NCBI GenBank assembly: GCA_003153555.1
Contig: PLZS01000186.1
Coordinates: forward strand, 1 to 48,228
DNA: 48,228 bases
Direction: 5' to 3'
From: Candidatus Melainabacteria bacterium
Lineage (GTDB): Bacteria; Cyanobacteriota; Vampirovibrionia; Obscuribacterales; Obscuribacteraceae
In this document: one piece after another, positions 16,909 to 25,783 of the stretch
Position numbering within the stretch: the first letter of the stretch is position 1
Layout of the letters: every line of letters begins with the position of its first letter
Notes under the pieces: generated by a model
Databases searched by the model: none
The model's input: the letters and a program-made list of their open reading frames with translations, nothing else
Told to the model about the DNA's origin: nothing
Translations under genes and position numbers: made by a program

Positions 16909-17275
16909 TGAGCTGCCCCTGAAAACTGTACCAAACGAAACTTGACTGATCAAAGCATCAGAAAGATAGTCGTTGAGGAGGTACGCCATGAAGAAAAGCA
17001 GGTTTACAGAGGAACAGATTGTAGGCATTCTGAAAGAGTCAGAAGCTGGGCTGGGCACCAAAGAGCTCTGCCGCAAGTATGGGATAGCCGATGCAACTTT
17101 GTATAATTGGCGGTCAAAATACGGTGGCATGAATTCGAGCGATGTTCGTAAGTTGAAGCAGCTGGAAGAAGAAAATGCGCGCCTAAAGATGCTTGTCGGA
17201 CAGCAGGCGCTAGAGATTAACGGACTAAAGGTGGTGCTCGAAAAAAAGTGGTAGGTCGCTCGGCACAATGTCAGA
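16909..17275 (+). mobile_element. Truncated IS3-family insertion sequence (left end and orfA only)
   Basis: The left end begins TGAGCTGCCCCTGAAAACTG, a typical IS3-type terminal repeat starting with TG. It is followed by orfA and a frameshift site. After about 17270 the expected orfB sequence is replaced by unrelated DNA, so the catalytic DDE part and the right end are lost. The exact breakpoint is an estimate from where the -1 frame loses OrfB character (KKVVGRSAQ). Confidence 0.7.
16988..17254 (+). CDS. IS3-family transposase OrfA
   Basis: The 88-residue protein begins MKKSRFTEEQIVGILKESEA and contains a helix-turn-helix (TKELCRKYGIADATLYNWRS) followed by a leucine-zipper-like helix (RKLKQLEEENARLKMLVGQQ), the standard OrfA plan. 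GAGGAGG lies upstream of the ATG. The 3' end carries A-AAA-AAG in the zero frame, the canonical -1 slippery heptamer that would normally fuse OrfA to OrfB. OrfB is missing, so the product cannot transpose its element. Confidence 0.92.
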   Translation: MKKSRFTEEQIVGILKESEAGLGTKELCRKYGIADATLYNWRSKYGGMNSSDVRKLKQLEEENARLKMLVGQQALEINGLKVVLEKKW

Positions 17276-17652
17276 CGCAGCAACAAACTCGGAAGTAATT
17301 CGACTGCGGACATCTAACTCCGGCAGTTCACTTATAACACCGTATCCGCTTACTCAGGCAACTGCGCGACTGTTGCTCATAGACGATCGCTTGGTGCACT
17401 TCCACGCAAGAGTTACGAATGAGAAACTTTCATACCTAGTGAATCTTCTTAGCAGCGGTTACGGTAAACCACAAACGATTTCGGTTTCTCTCGAAAGCAT
17501 TCTCGGCCGAGATGGGCAAGAACAGGTTGGTTTGGGCGGACGGCTTATTTTTTAACGAGTCGGCGGATTCAGAGCTGTACTTGGTGACCGATCTTGAAAA
17601 ATACCAAAAGTGGGAAGCTGCACGGCCAAGCAATCTGGACTTCCTGGACTGA
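17268..17652 (+). pseudogene. Frameshifted hypothetical gene
   Basis: The first frame (17268-17555) encodes 95 residues including LITPYPLTQATARLLLIDDR and LVHFHARVTNEKLSYLVNLL. The protein-like sequence then continues in the +1 frame from about 17512 (NRLVWADGLFFNESADSELY ... EKYQKWEAARPSNLDFLD) to a TGA at 17650-17652. A restored protein would have about 127 residues. No family is recognised. It abuts the broken IS3 end and runs toward the ABC-3C ATPase gene, so IS insertion may have damaged it. Confidence 0.5.
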
Positions 17653-17713
17653 CTGCTTCTAGATGGTTAGTGTTATGCTGTTTTGGCGAGAAGCGGTACA
17701 GAAGTTGCGCATA

Positions 17714-19585
17714 TCAGGTTTTCTTTTTAACCGCAAAAAAGCCGTATCTACCAAACGACAAGTCTTTCGAAAATCGAATGGTGTTGCAACGATTGTCGAC
17801 GATTGGAGGTGGAATTTTGTTGTCCATAATTATGAGTTGATCGTTAGAACGAGAAAGAGACTCGAAAAAGGAATGCTGTATATCTAACGAAACTTCCTGA
17901 CCGGAATTTCCTTCTGATATTTCGCGCTCCTTGAAGGTTGTGAGCGGTGAGTCTAAAATTACGATGCCGAGGTGGGGCCGGATTGTCTGCCGACAGAATG
18001 AAAGTAAAGAGACACAAAAAGCGGAATGCAGCAGGGCCCTGACTCCTTTTCCATTATTTCGACGAGGCACACCGTCGATGACAAAGTCGTATGCCGTCGT
18101 GTCAAAAAATACTGATGCATGTGGGCTAAATTTCCACTCGGCTAACACTGACTTCATACAATCGGAAAGTTGCTGCAATCCCTTTGTTCTCGTGAGTGCT
18201 TCGCCAGATGTATCCACAGCACTGTCAACTTCGATGACAGGAGCGCTAGGTCGGATAAACCTCTCCTTTGAAATGCGCAAATAAACAGCTCTAGATACTG
18301 CGTTGGCATAGGCACCCTCCGTTTCTGCTCGATCCAGCATTAGTCTCAGAGTTTTCCGCTCGGACTCAAGGTCATGTTGTAATTTTGTCTCAGCAACATT
18401 TTCGAATGTTGCTATACGTTTTTCAGCTTCCAATTGCTTAAGTGATAAGCTCTGCTTCTCGACTTCCAGAGAAATAATTGTTTCTCTGAGTTCAATCTGA
18501 CGCAATCTAATTTTCTCTGATTCCCTAACACATGATTCTTGGACAGAACCGTCATACTCAACATTGGAGGGATGTAGGTGACTATTCTCGGTCAATACCA
18601 GTCCGCACGTCGGGCAATTAGCGATTTGTAGTTGTGATACTAAGTTTTCGCCCTCGCTTATAAATTTCAACCTTTCGAGATCTGAGTCGTAATGCTCCTG
18701 TAGTAACGAAAATCTAAAAGCCATTCCGTCGATCTCGGCCAAGCGACTGTTGATTTTTTCAAGCTCGCCAAACAGATTACGCTTTTGATTTATTACTTCA
18801 TTGAGTCTTGCCGTCATGTTATGTATGTTGTCAGTTAACTGACTAATAGCGTCATCGCCTGATTGCATACCCGAGAACTTCGATTTTGCATCTTCTAGCC
18901 GCGCAACCTCCTCATCGGCTTCTGAAAGAAAGGCACTCAAAACTTCTTCCTTGGCGTGGGTTTTGGCCTCAACAACTTCTGCCTTTGGGCGAGCAACTAA
19001 GCTGCTATCATCCATGCCCGTCAACATGTAATCGAAGGCTGATTTGTACTGTGTAGTGTCAAAACCTACATTGGCTAAAATTGGTGAATCATCCGCCATT
19101 ATTCTCGTCTCGGACACACAAAATAAATGGCTTACGTGGCGGAAGGAGAAGTCTGTCGTTTCGTCCCGAACGCTCTTCTTAATCTTGATATTTGTTGGAA
19201 AACCAGAGCAGCTGGACAAGAGCGAAGAGACGCTATTTCCTTTGTTGGTGGCACTCAGCACTGTCACGTGCGATCGATCTGTGACGTTTTCAAAGGCTGT
19301 ATCGTAATAGCTAAAACCACCACCTTTTAAGCTGCGTCGCAGAGTAAAGCGTTTTTTGTATTGATCCTCAAATTCTACGAAGATGTTGTTGTAACCGGCA
19401 CTTTCAGTGATCTCTTTTGGCGGATCTTTAGCTCCTAGCATGTAGTCGAAGCAAGAAAAGATGAAACTTTTTCCTGTGTTTGAGGGACCAGTAATCACGT
19501 TAAGTCCTGGTTTGAGAAAAATCTCTGCAGCTGGAAGATTTGGTCCTGTTACAACTAATCTGTTTATTACCAAACCATTTTTCAT
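17714..19585 (-). CDS. ABC-3C system SMC/Rad50-like ATPase
   Basis: The 623-residue protein is an SMC-type ATPase. It has a Walker A motif GPSNTGKS (33-40) and long charged coiled-coil arms. A Rad50-like zinc-hook CPTCG sits at the middle turn, and a Walker B segment GIVILDSPL lies near residue 565. These features fit the ATPase of ABC three-component conflict systems. It is the last gene of a three-gene minus-strand operon, starting 26 bases after the middle-component gene, with AAGG eight bases before its ATG. In such systems the ATPase is thought to sense or load on invading nucleic acid and to control the effector. The protein looks complete. Confidence 0.88.
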   Translation of the reverse strand: MKNGLVINRLVVTGPNLPAAEIFLKPGLNVITGPSNTGKSFIFSCFDYMLGAKDPPKEITESAGYNNIFVEFEDQYKKRFTLRRSLKGGGFSYYDTAFENVTDRSHVTVLSATNKGNSVSSLLSSCSGFPTNIKIKKSVRDETTDFSFRHVSHLFCVSETRIMADDSPILANVGFDTTQYKSAFDYMLTGMDDSSLVARPKAEVVEAKTHAKEEVLSAFLSEADEEVARLEDAKSKFSGMQSGDDAISQLTDNIHNMTARLNEVINQKRNLFGELEKINSRLAEIDGMAFRFSLLQEHYDSDLERLKFISEGENLVSQLQIANCPTCGLVLTENSHLHPSNVEYDGSVQESCVRESEKIRLRQIELRETIISLEVEKQSLSLKQLEAEKRIATFENVAETKLQHDLESERKTLRLMLDRAETEGAYANAVSRAVYLRISKERFIRPSAPVIEVDSAVDTSGEALTRTKGLQQLSDCMKSVLAEWKFSPHASVFFDTTAYDFVIDGVPRRNNGKGVRALLHSAFCVSLLSFCRQTIRPHLGIVILDSPLTTFKEREISEGNSGQEVSLDIQHSFFESLSRSNDQLIIMDNKIPPPIVDNRCNTIRFSKDLSFGRYGFFAVKKKT

Positions 19586-19611
19586 TTTAAAAACCTTGAA
19601 TGCATTTAGTT

Positions 19612-20049
19612 TTATTTCACTTGCCGAGTCGATGCGGCCACAATGGCTTCTAAGTCTTGAAATGATTTGGTTTCAAATGTTTGAAAAAGCCAAATCGCCC
19701 TCTCTCGAAGTTGATTTGAATACGGCGACTTCAAATGCTGCAAAAATAATGCAGTCAATTCATTTGCCGAGTAGACTATGCCATTTGCGGAAAAACGTTT
19801 GTTTATCAATTCGCGTGAGACCATAACATTAAGTCCATTTTCCATCACTTTTCGGCGCACCAGCCACTCTCCGCTGCGATCTGGAACTGCTGGATGCAAA
19901 CTTGGGGGTCCACCGACATCCCCCGAATGAATTAAAATATGGTCCAGAAATAGCACTCGCTGTAGGTCGCTGCCCTGCTTGTTAAAAGCATTCGCGATAA
20001 ACAAAGATCTCAATCCACATTCTAATGCGGTGTTAAATGGTCGCGTCAT
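19612..20049 (-). CDS. ABC-3C middle component (MC2-like)
   Basis: The 145-residue protein matches my recollection of ABC-3C middle components: TRPFNTALECGLRSLFIANA at the start, then LQRVLFLDHILIHSGDVGGP, GEWLVRRKVMENGLNVMVSR and a helical end. The start is the ATG at 20049, which overlaps the effector stop codon as ATGA, a classic coupled junction. The adaptor is thought to link the ATPase and effector, ensuring that the nuclease is only active when triggered. Complete. Confidence 0.88.
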   Translation of the reverse strand: MTRPFNTALECGLRSLFIANAFNKQGSDLQRVLFLDHILIHSGDVGGPPSLHPAVPDRSGEWLVRRKVMENGLNVMVSRELINKRFSANGIVYSANELTALFLQHLKSPYSNQLRERAIWLFQTFETKSFQDLEAIVAASTRQVK

Positions 20050-21044
20050 TTTTTCTGCACCCAAATGATTTTATCTTGGTTTGCTAAATGGTGGCACATG
20101 CCTATTTTGTCCTGGACCTTGAGCTTACTCTTTAGCACATTTGACTCAATAACTAGTTGTGTCGCTGCTTTGCACACTGAGTTTAGTTTGTGCAACGAGG
20201 AATTAAATTGATCGAATAGGCAAAGGTTGACGCCGGCCAAAATTTCTTCAAGCAGCTCCTCATAATAGCCATCATCCGGGAGACTATCTCGTGCAAATTC
20301 TTTTAGTGACTCGGCACAGTAAAAGTTTTTTCGGCAATCAGCAAAGTGTTCAGTAAGATCGGCTTCGACGATATCTGCAGAATGGCTAATAGAGCGATTT
20401 GTAAGCTCGCTGTACACATCGTAAAGCTGGGACACGTAGCGGCTTTCGGAATTTGATATGGTGTTGGGTGGTGTGGCAGGTGCTGCTCGATCGCGCAGAA
20501 ACATGCCAAAGACAAGGTAGTGATACGGGGTTTTCCCATGTTGTTCGATGAGTTCAAGAGGCTCGATGCTTTTTAAAATTCCGAAATTAAACGAATTGAC
20601 GTGGTCTAGGAAAGCCCCCTCTAATTTCACAGGAGTTGCGGTCAACTCTGTTTCGCAATATCTTGACCAATTACTGATCAAGCTAGATTTCAATTCATCG
20701 GGTTTAGATAGAAGAGTATCGAGTTTATTGCCCAAGCCGCGAGGCGATACGAAGTAATAACTATTTGGAACGGTGAAAGCTCCGGTAAAGGAAAACCAGC
20801 AAAGTTTCGCCAGTTCGATGTATACATCGGTAGGGGTAAGTTGATTGTCGTAATGCTTACATTGGAAGTTGTCCCATCGACGTGGCATAGTGCCATCTGG
20901 ATCTATCCAGGCTACGATGTCGCAGCCCTTATCGCCAGCTCCTCCGCGCCTCTGCACTTGAACGTACTTATTCGTTTTTGCCAGATAGAAATGCGCCCAG
21001 TGGTAGGTAAAGATTTCGAATTCATCAGCAGAAAAGCTCTCCAT
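20046..21044 (-). CDS. ABC-3C effector with N-terminal restriction-endonuclease-like domain
   Basis: From the ATG at 21044 the protein has 332 residues. Its first 90 residues carry the PD-(D/E)XK plan: Glu8 in ADEFEIF, GDKGCDIVAW with Asp42, and Gln61-x-Lys63 in FQCKHY. The remaining part is helical and resembles the C-terminal region that binds the other components in ABC-3C effectors. It likely cleaves DNA when released by the ATPase and middle component. The frame is open to a GTG at 21179, which would add 45 residues. AGGAG upstream of the ATG and the start of nuclease similarity favour the shorter form. First gene of the operon. Confidence 0.85.
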   Translation of the reverse strand: MESFSADEFEIFTYHWAHFYLAKTNKYVQVQRRGGAGDKGCDIVAWIDPDGTMPRRWDNFQCKHYDNQLTPTDVYIELAKLCWFSFTGAFTVPNSYYFVSPRGLGNKLDTLLSKPDELKSSLISNWSRYCETELTATPVKLEGAFLDHVNSFNFGILKSIEPLELIEQHGKTPYHYLVFGMFLRDRAAPATPPNTISNSESRYVSQLYDVYSELTNRSISHSADIVEADLTEHFADCRKNFYCAESLKEFARDSLPDDGYYEELLEEILAGVNLCLFDQFNSSLHKLNSVCKAATQLVIESNVLKSKLKVQDKIGMCHHLANQDKIIWVQKK

Positions 21045-21185
21045 GCGCTTTACGGGCTCCTGCGATACACCTGAATGTCCTGCGACAAGACGCTTGTTAG
21101 CGCCTGGCCACACAAATGATTTTGGTATCGGGCCCAAGGTCATAAAGCAATTCCGAACAGGAGAGTTCTGCGGACACACGTACGA

Positions 21186-21191
21186 ATTATA
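21186..21191 (-). promoter_or_regulatory. Predicted -10 box of the ABC-3C operon
   Basis: A perfect TATAAT is found upstream of the first operon gene on the minus strand. The -35 region is weak. Transcription from here would start near 21179, exactly at the alternative GTG codon, leaving either a leaderless long form or a roughly 130-base leader for the shorter one. Confidence 0.4.
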
Positions 21192-21302
21192 CGAGTGTCC
21201 ACCCGAAAGAATAGTCGGGGAAACTTTTGATTTTGCGGAAAAGCGTTGATGTCCGATGTTTCAACGAATTTGAAGCACGCTTTGCATCCCTGTGTACGGT
21301 TT

Positions 21303-21338
21303 GGATATCCATCTAGATGGTACAATGTTGGTATACCA
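21303..21338. promoter_or_regulatory. Cluster of short palindromes upstream of the serine recombinase
   Basis: Three perfect palindromes lie within 36 bp: GGATATCC (21303-21310), CCATCTAGATGG (21309-21320) and TGGTATACCA (21329-21338). Small serine recombinases often act at or are regulated from such sites beside their own genes, so this is a candidate crossover/res site or operator. Confidence 0.4.
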
Positions 21339-21380
21339 GTCGAGGCACCTTGCCGATACCATACAAGCGAGAACGTTCAA

Positions 21381-22013
21381 ATGGTACAAACAAAGAGAGC
21401 GGCAATCTATTGTCGTGTGAGTACAGATGATCAAAGTTGCGAACGTCAATTGAATGATCTTCATGCATTTGCTGAACGCGCAGGCTATAACGTAACGGCA
21501 GTATTTCAAGAGAAAGCATCAGGCGTAAAAACGGATCGCGTAGAACGTGCCAAGTTACTGAAGCTGGCACAAGCTCGAAAGATAGACTTAGTGCTTGTGA
21601 CAGAACTCACAAGATGGGGAAGAAGCACTGTGGATCTACTTGACACGTTGCAAGATCTAAATGCTCAAGGTGTTTCAGTGATCGCCCAAACTGGCAGTCA
21701 ATTTGATCTCGACACAGCACAAGGAAAGATGATCGCTGGCATGCTGTCTGTTCTAGCTGCTTTCGAACGCGATCTTATATCAGAGAGGACAAAGTCAGGG
21801 CTTGCATCAGCACGAGCCAAAGGTAAGAAGCTTGGCAGACAAAAGGGTCAGAATCCCAGCGACAAGTATGCAAAGGCAGTTCTGAAACACGTTGCAGATG
21901 GTCGAACATACAGATGGATTAGCCATGAGATGCAAATCAACAAAACTACAGTGACTGCAATAGTAAGACGACATTCCTCAACCTATAGCGACGCAGTCTT
22001 GCAAGTTCTTTAG
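21381..22013 (+). CDS. Small serine recombinase (resolvase/invertase family)
   Basis: The 210-residue protein starts with the catalytic motif IYCRVSTDDQ (Arg12, nucleophile Ser14). It continues with the conserved LTRWGRSTVDLLDTLQDLNA and AAFERDLISERTKSGLA segments and ends in a C-terminal helix-turn-helix (YRWISHEMQINKTTVTAIVR). The length is typical of resolvases and DNA invertases. The ATG at 21381 is chosen because upstream residues fall outside the family and include palindromic DNA. It likely recombines short sites nearby. It is divergent from the ABC-3C operon and may have mobilised it. Confidence 0.92.
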   Translation: MVQTKRAAIYCRVSTDDQSCERQLNDLHAFAERAGYNVTAVFQEKASGVKTDRVERAKLLKLAQARKIDLVLVTELTRWGRSTVDLLDTLQDLNAQGVSVIAQTGSQFDLDTAQGKMIAGMLSVLAAFERDLISERTKSGLASARAKGKKLGRQKGQNPSDKYAKAVLKHVADGRTYRWISHEMQINKTTVTAIVRRHSSTYSDAVLQVL

Positions 22014-22044
22014 TGAAAAAGATGAAGCGGCTTTGGTTCGAAGC

Positions 22045-22068
22045 AAAGGAAAGGAAAGGAAAGGAAAG
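22045..22068 (+). repeat. AAAGG pentanucleotide microsatellite
   Basis: Four perfect AAAGG units followed by AAAG, lying in the spacer after the serine recombinase gene. Confidence 0.9.
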
Positions 22069-22215
22069 CATTGCAGTAGCTGAGATTATCAGAACCATCA
22101 GCCATCGTACATCATTGCCCATAGGTTGCATCAGAACCACGTGAAGGTCTATTTTGCCGATTTTTCACCGTTGCAGATGGATGTGACTGTAACGCACTAC
22201 TGTGGTTGAGTCTCC

Positions 22216-22246
22216 AACGCCTGCAATGATGGGCGTTTCTATTTTA
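22216..22246 (+). terminator. Rho-independent terminator-like hairpin
   Basis: AACGCC (22216-22221) pairs with GGCGTT (22232-22237) around a 10-base loop and is followed by TCTATTTT. It lies between the serine recombinase and the convergent DUF4352 gene, and fits a plus-strand terminator. Confidence 0.45.
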
Positions 22247-22984
22247 ATGGTGCTTATTCTTCTTTGTGTGATGCGTAGTTGGATGAGATTGGCTTCTTGT
22301 CGAAAGAGTGACTATTTTGGTTTCGGATGAGAATCCACCCGCAGGAACTTCAAGGGCGACCATAGTGCCCTTCGGCATCTCAAATACTGTTATTGATTTC
22401 TTGTTGACACCAGGTTGTAACTGACTGAGAACAAAATCTTTGTTTTCACCGTTCATTACTAAAGCGGTTATCCCTTCTGCTGAAGGCGAGAAGGTATGCT
22501 TTCCGTCCGAAAGCTTCATGGAATCTGATGAAACGGTTTCGGTCTCATTGCCATCGTTGCGGACATGGAACCCGATTTTAACAAAAACAGCCCCATCATC
22601 AGCGGTTTTGCCCGTGTACTCATTTCCTAAATGTGTGTGTTCATCCACGGAATCGATGACATATGTAAGGTTTCCAACTTTGAATGGTTCACCAATATAG
22701 GGGCCGGTATCAACCGCATTTGGTGCCGCAGAGGCTTTTTGAGAGGATGCTTGCTCCGTTGTTACCGTATTACTAGCAGGGTGCATCATGGCGCCAAAAA
22801 AGCCGAGCATTATTAGGCATCCAAAGATCGCCGCGCCAATCAATAACGCATTGGTCAGACAACCACGCTTCGCTTTCGTTTCGGCAGGTTTAGATTGTGT
22901 TAAATCACGATGGCAGTGCTTACACACAATTGCGGCTGCCTGGATTTCTTCAGCACAGAACGGGCATTTTTTGTTTTCAGGCAT
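22244..22984 (-). CDS. Membrane-anchored zinc-ribbon DUF4352 protein
   Basis: The 246-residue protein has an N-terminal zinc ribbon (CPFC near residue 7 and CKHC near 21, UPF0547-like). A transmembrane helix at about 45-67 (ALLIGAAIFGCLIMLGFFGA) is followed by a Ser/Thr/Ala linker and a DUF4352 immunoglobulin-like domain (about 95-230, with VFVKIGFHVRNDGNETETVS). A His/Lys-rich tail ends the protein. The zinc ribbon faces the cytoplasm and the Ig-like domain the outside. DUF4352 proteins are common envelope proteins of unknown binding role. The same zinc-ribbon motif ends the protein at 27526. Confidence 0.88.
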   Translation of the reverse strand: MPENKKCPFCAEEIQAAAIVCKHCHRDLTQSKPAETKAKRGCLTNALLIGAAIFGCLIMLGFFGAMMHPASNTVTTEQASSQKASAAPNAVDTGPYIGEPFKVGNLTYVIDSVDEHTHLGNEYTGKTADDGAVFVKIGFHVRNDGNETETVSSDSMKLSDGKHTFSPSAEGITALVMNGENKDFVLSQLQPGVNKKSITVFEMPKGTMVALEVPAGGFSSETKIVTLSTRSQSHPTTHHTKKNKHH

Positions 22985-23184
22985 TTTTCAAGTTCCAGAG
23001 AATAGACAATTCTACCGCGCTGACGATAATTTTGGGCGGGTACTCGACGACAACCGAAAGGTGGGATTGGCTTACCTTGCCAAGAAAGCACCATTCTTCG
23101 TAGCTTGTCGGCCAAAAAGCCAACTCTGGAACACGCTATCAAATTTACCGAGCGCAGTCGTACAATGGAGCGACAGCAATCGAG

Positions 23185-23775
23185 GTGACTTCTTTGGTTA
23201 AACTTCCATTCGTCATTATCTTGGGATGTTTGCTGACGATCCCTGCCGTGAGCCAAGCTGCTGATATATTCATGTTTACAGGAAGAGTGGTGGCAGTGAG
23301 TGATGGAGACACCATAACGGTTCTGGCCACGGAGTCTGGAAAACCAGAGGTGGTTCGTCTTATGAGTGTTGATTGTCCCGAGAAGAGCCAAGCTTATGGC
23401 ATGAAGGCCAAGGAATGGACAGCGTCCCACTGCTTCAACCGTGAGGTGACTGTCGTGAGGCATGGCTATGATCGAAATCGTCGGTCGATAGGCGATGTTA
23501 TCTTGCCAGCAGGAGAGCATCTTAATGCAGCACTAGTTAAGGCTGGTCTTGCCTGGTGGTATCGCAAATACGCACCCGATGATAAAGCACTATCCGATCT
23601 GGAAGATGAGGCTCGAAGGGAAAAGATTGGTCTGTGGAACGACGCGCAACCGGTAGCGCCTTGGGACTATAGGCACAAGAAAAAGACTGATGCAATTGAC
23701 AAACGGAGAGTGCCAGTGTTCACGACTAGTCCGAGGCACTCAACTGAAATTGTTGAGCAGCAAAGACACCAATAA
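23185..23775 (+). CDS. Second secreted SNase-like thermonuclease
   Basis: The 196-residue protein has a signal peptide and an SNase domain with Asp42 (VSDGDTITV), Arg58, Asp63 and Glu66 (VDCPE) and Arg100 (DRNRRS). All catalytic positions of the family are present. It is a paralogue of the SNase at 13404 and has a longer C-terminal tail. The start is either GTG at 23185 or TTG at 23194. The latter has GAGGTGA immediately upstream and gives a cleaner signal peptide (MVKLPFVIILGC). It likely degrades extracellular nucleic acid for nutrition or defence. Confidence 0.9.
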   Translation: MTSLVKLPFVIILGCLLTIPAVSQAADIFMFTGRVVAVSDGDTITVLATESGKPEVVRLMSVDCPEKSQAYGMKAKEWTASHCFNREVTVVRHGYDRNRRSIGDVILPAGEHLNAALVKAGLAWWYRKYAPDDKALSDLEDEARREKIGLWNDAQPVAPWDYRHKKKTDAIDKRRVPVFTTSPRHSTEIVEQQRHQ

Positions 23776-23812
23776 AGAGAAGTTGATGGCTGTTCAAGTT
23801 AAGGGGAATGAG

Positions 23813-25783
23813 ATGTCTGCTTCGACAACAACCTTGTCAAATCAAGTATGTAATCTATTTAGGCTGCGAGTGATGCTTGTAACGTTGGTTTCAGCGCTAT
23901 TGAGTGCTTGTTCAAATTCGCCTCTGCTTTGGGGAGCAGGGAGCACGCATTCTTTTGAATCATTTAAACAGTTGTCGATGTTCAAGCACATACGTTTCCG
24001 CGAAATAAAAAAAGGTCCAGATTATGTAATCTTCGCTGATCCTGCGAATGAACTGTCTCTCGCTGTACGTTTGAAAGGGAAGGACGAAATTGAATCGATT
24101 CGAATCACACCAGTGATTGAATCTTCAGCTTGCACAAAAGATCAAACTCAATCAATGTTCAAACTCTTGATCGATTTTTTATATGGAGATGGTGCAAGTG
24201 CTGATACCAATCCGGATGCAACATTTCGAACAGACATTGGTGGAAGAACAGCGCAAATACTCTCTTCAGAAGGTTTGATTTTGCGTGGATATAGATTTGC
24301 CCAAACCGATATGACCTATGGAACTACAAAGTGGCAGAAGGAAATAAAACATACAGGGTTAATATGCCAGTCGGAGTTTGCGAGCGTGTGGCCAACGGAT
24401 ATCAACGAGCTTGCGCTGGTCATGCAAAAACGTTCACGAGTGGTTAAGAAGATTCTGACTTATAGCGATTTTGAAAACAGCATTATGTTTAGAGTCTTAC
24501 GGTGCACTCGACTTGAGACGATTGCCATTCCGGGGTACCGAGCGTATATCGATGATGAAAACAAGATAGCGGTCTGTCTTCAGCTCAATACAACGGGCAA
24601 AATCACTGAGTTGGCAACCTTCTTTCTACCAACTGCAACGGACATCAACCAAAAGGATCTTCAAAAGCTGACATCTGTAGCTGCTGATTTTATGTACGGT
24701 GACGGTGAAACAATTAGAAATGAATCTGTACATATGAAATTCGCAAATGTCTTTACGCAATCCTCTGCAAACGGAAAGTCCCACGCAATAGATTCAATCA
24801 CAGGCGGTGCTGTGATAGGTTCGGTCGGTGGTATTCGTCTCACACTCAACTCTCTTAGTCCCGATGCAACAGACTTAAACAAGTTTCGCCTGGAGTGTGT
24901 GACGCCGCAAGCTCACTCAATGGAAGATTTTCGAGCTTGGGCAAGGCAAGCAGGTTATAGCGTAGATAACGCGAATGGAGGCTATCAACCCAACAGCCAA
25001 GGATACACAAGCGAAGATACAACAGCGTTCGACTCCAATACGTATAAAACGGCGTTCGACTCCAACACGTTCAACCCCACTGTTAACAAAGATGTCCAGC
25101 TCGACTCACGTAAGCAAAGGGTGGATGACATTGCTAAATCCAGTGATAAGGCCATTGAAGTCGCAAGCCTTCAGCGGGCTAATGATTTGCTGAAAAATCG
25201 AATTAAGGATCTGGAGAGTGAACTTTCCAACTCAAACGACCAAGTTCTTGCGCTCCGTAAAAACTTAGACGTGACGGATGTGTCGCTTAGAAACAAGAGT
25301 GATGAACTGACTCAAATGGTTAATAGTCTTGCGTTGCTGAAAAATCCGAAGGCCGGCGCAGTTCACCTAATCAAACGTGAAGACAAGAAAACTAATGGCG
25401 AAGATGGAGTGTCGGAAGCGCTATCGAGCTCCCCTTACTATTTGTATAAACTGGATTTAGAAAAACGACTCAGGAAGATACTCAATCGCTCCACTCGCCC
25501 AGAAGGAACACAATTTCCAATTACATTTGGAGTGCACTTTAATATTGCACGAGATGGAAGCCCGGAGGAAGTGTGTCTTGAAGAACATACAGCAGTAGAA
25601 GACGAGGACTCCTTCTACAAGCAGGTTGTGAATGTAATTAAAGCAGCGGGTCCTTTTCGACCCCCCGGAACACCCCTGTCCTGTGACGTCAAGTTCTGCG
25701 AAAACGGGCTTACTGAAGAACCGTTATCTATAACAAGCTGCGACATTACACCTACGCAAGTCAAATTCAAATCGATTGAATGA
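23813..25783 (+). CDS. Lipoprotein with coiled coil and TonB-C-like C-terminal domain
   Basis: From the ATG at 23813 (AAGGGG seven bases upstream) the protein has 656 residues; an ATG at 23786 is the alternative. A lipobox LVSALLSAC places the lipidated Cys at residue 33. Two similar halves follow (each with a FLYGDG / FMYGDG element), then a short Asn/Thr-rich repeat (TAFDSNTYKTAFDSNTFNPT) and a coiled coil (LLKNRIKDLESELSNSNDQV). The C-terminal domain resembles TonB-C (FGVHFNIARDGSPEEVCLEE ... PFRPPG). It probably sits on the outer face of a membrane and contacts envelope partners. Exact function unknown. Confidence 0.82.
   Translation: MSASTTTLSNQVCNLFRLRVMLVTLVSALLSACSNSPLLWGAGSTHSFESFKQLSMFKHIRFREIKKGPDYVIFADPANELSLAVRLKGKDEIESIRITPVIESSACTKDQTQSMFKLLIDFLYGDGASADTNPDATFRTDIGGRTAQILSSEGLILRGYRFAQTDMTYGTTKWQKEIKHTGLICQSEFASVWPTDINELALVMQKRSRVVKKILTYSDFENSIMFRVLRCTRLETIAIPGYRAYIDDENKIAVCLQLNTTGKITELATFFLPTATDINQKDLQKLTSVAADFMYGDGETIRNESVHMKFANVFTQSSANGKSHAIDSITGGAVIGSVGGIRLTLNSLSPDATDLNKFRLECVTPQAHSMEDFRAWARQAGYSVDNANGGYQPNSQGYTSEDTTAFDSNTYKTAFDSNTFNPTVNKDVQLDSRKQRVDDIAKSSDKAIEVASLQRANDLLKNRIKDLESELSNSNDQVLALRKNLDVTDVSLRNKSDELTQMVNSLALLKNPKAGAVHLIKREDKKTNGEDGVSEALSSSPYYLYKLDLEKRLRKILNRSTRPEGTQFPITFGVHFNIARDGSPEEVCLEEHTAVEDEDSFYKQVVNVIKAAGPFRPPGTPLSCDVKFCENGLTEEPLSITSCDITPTQVKFKSIE

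Noticed and set aside
22900..23520. 206-residue minus-strand frame opposite the second SNase
   Set aside because: It is antisense to a gene with a full catalytic set and has no protein-family signal.
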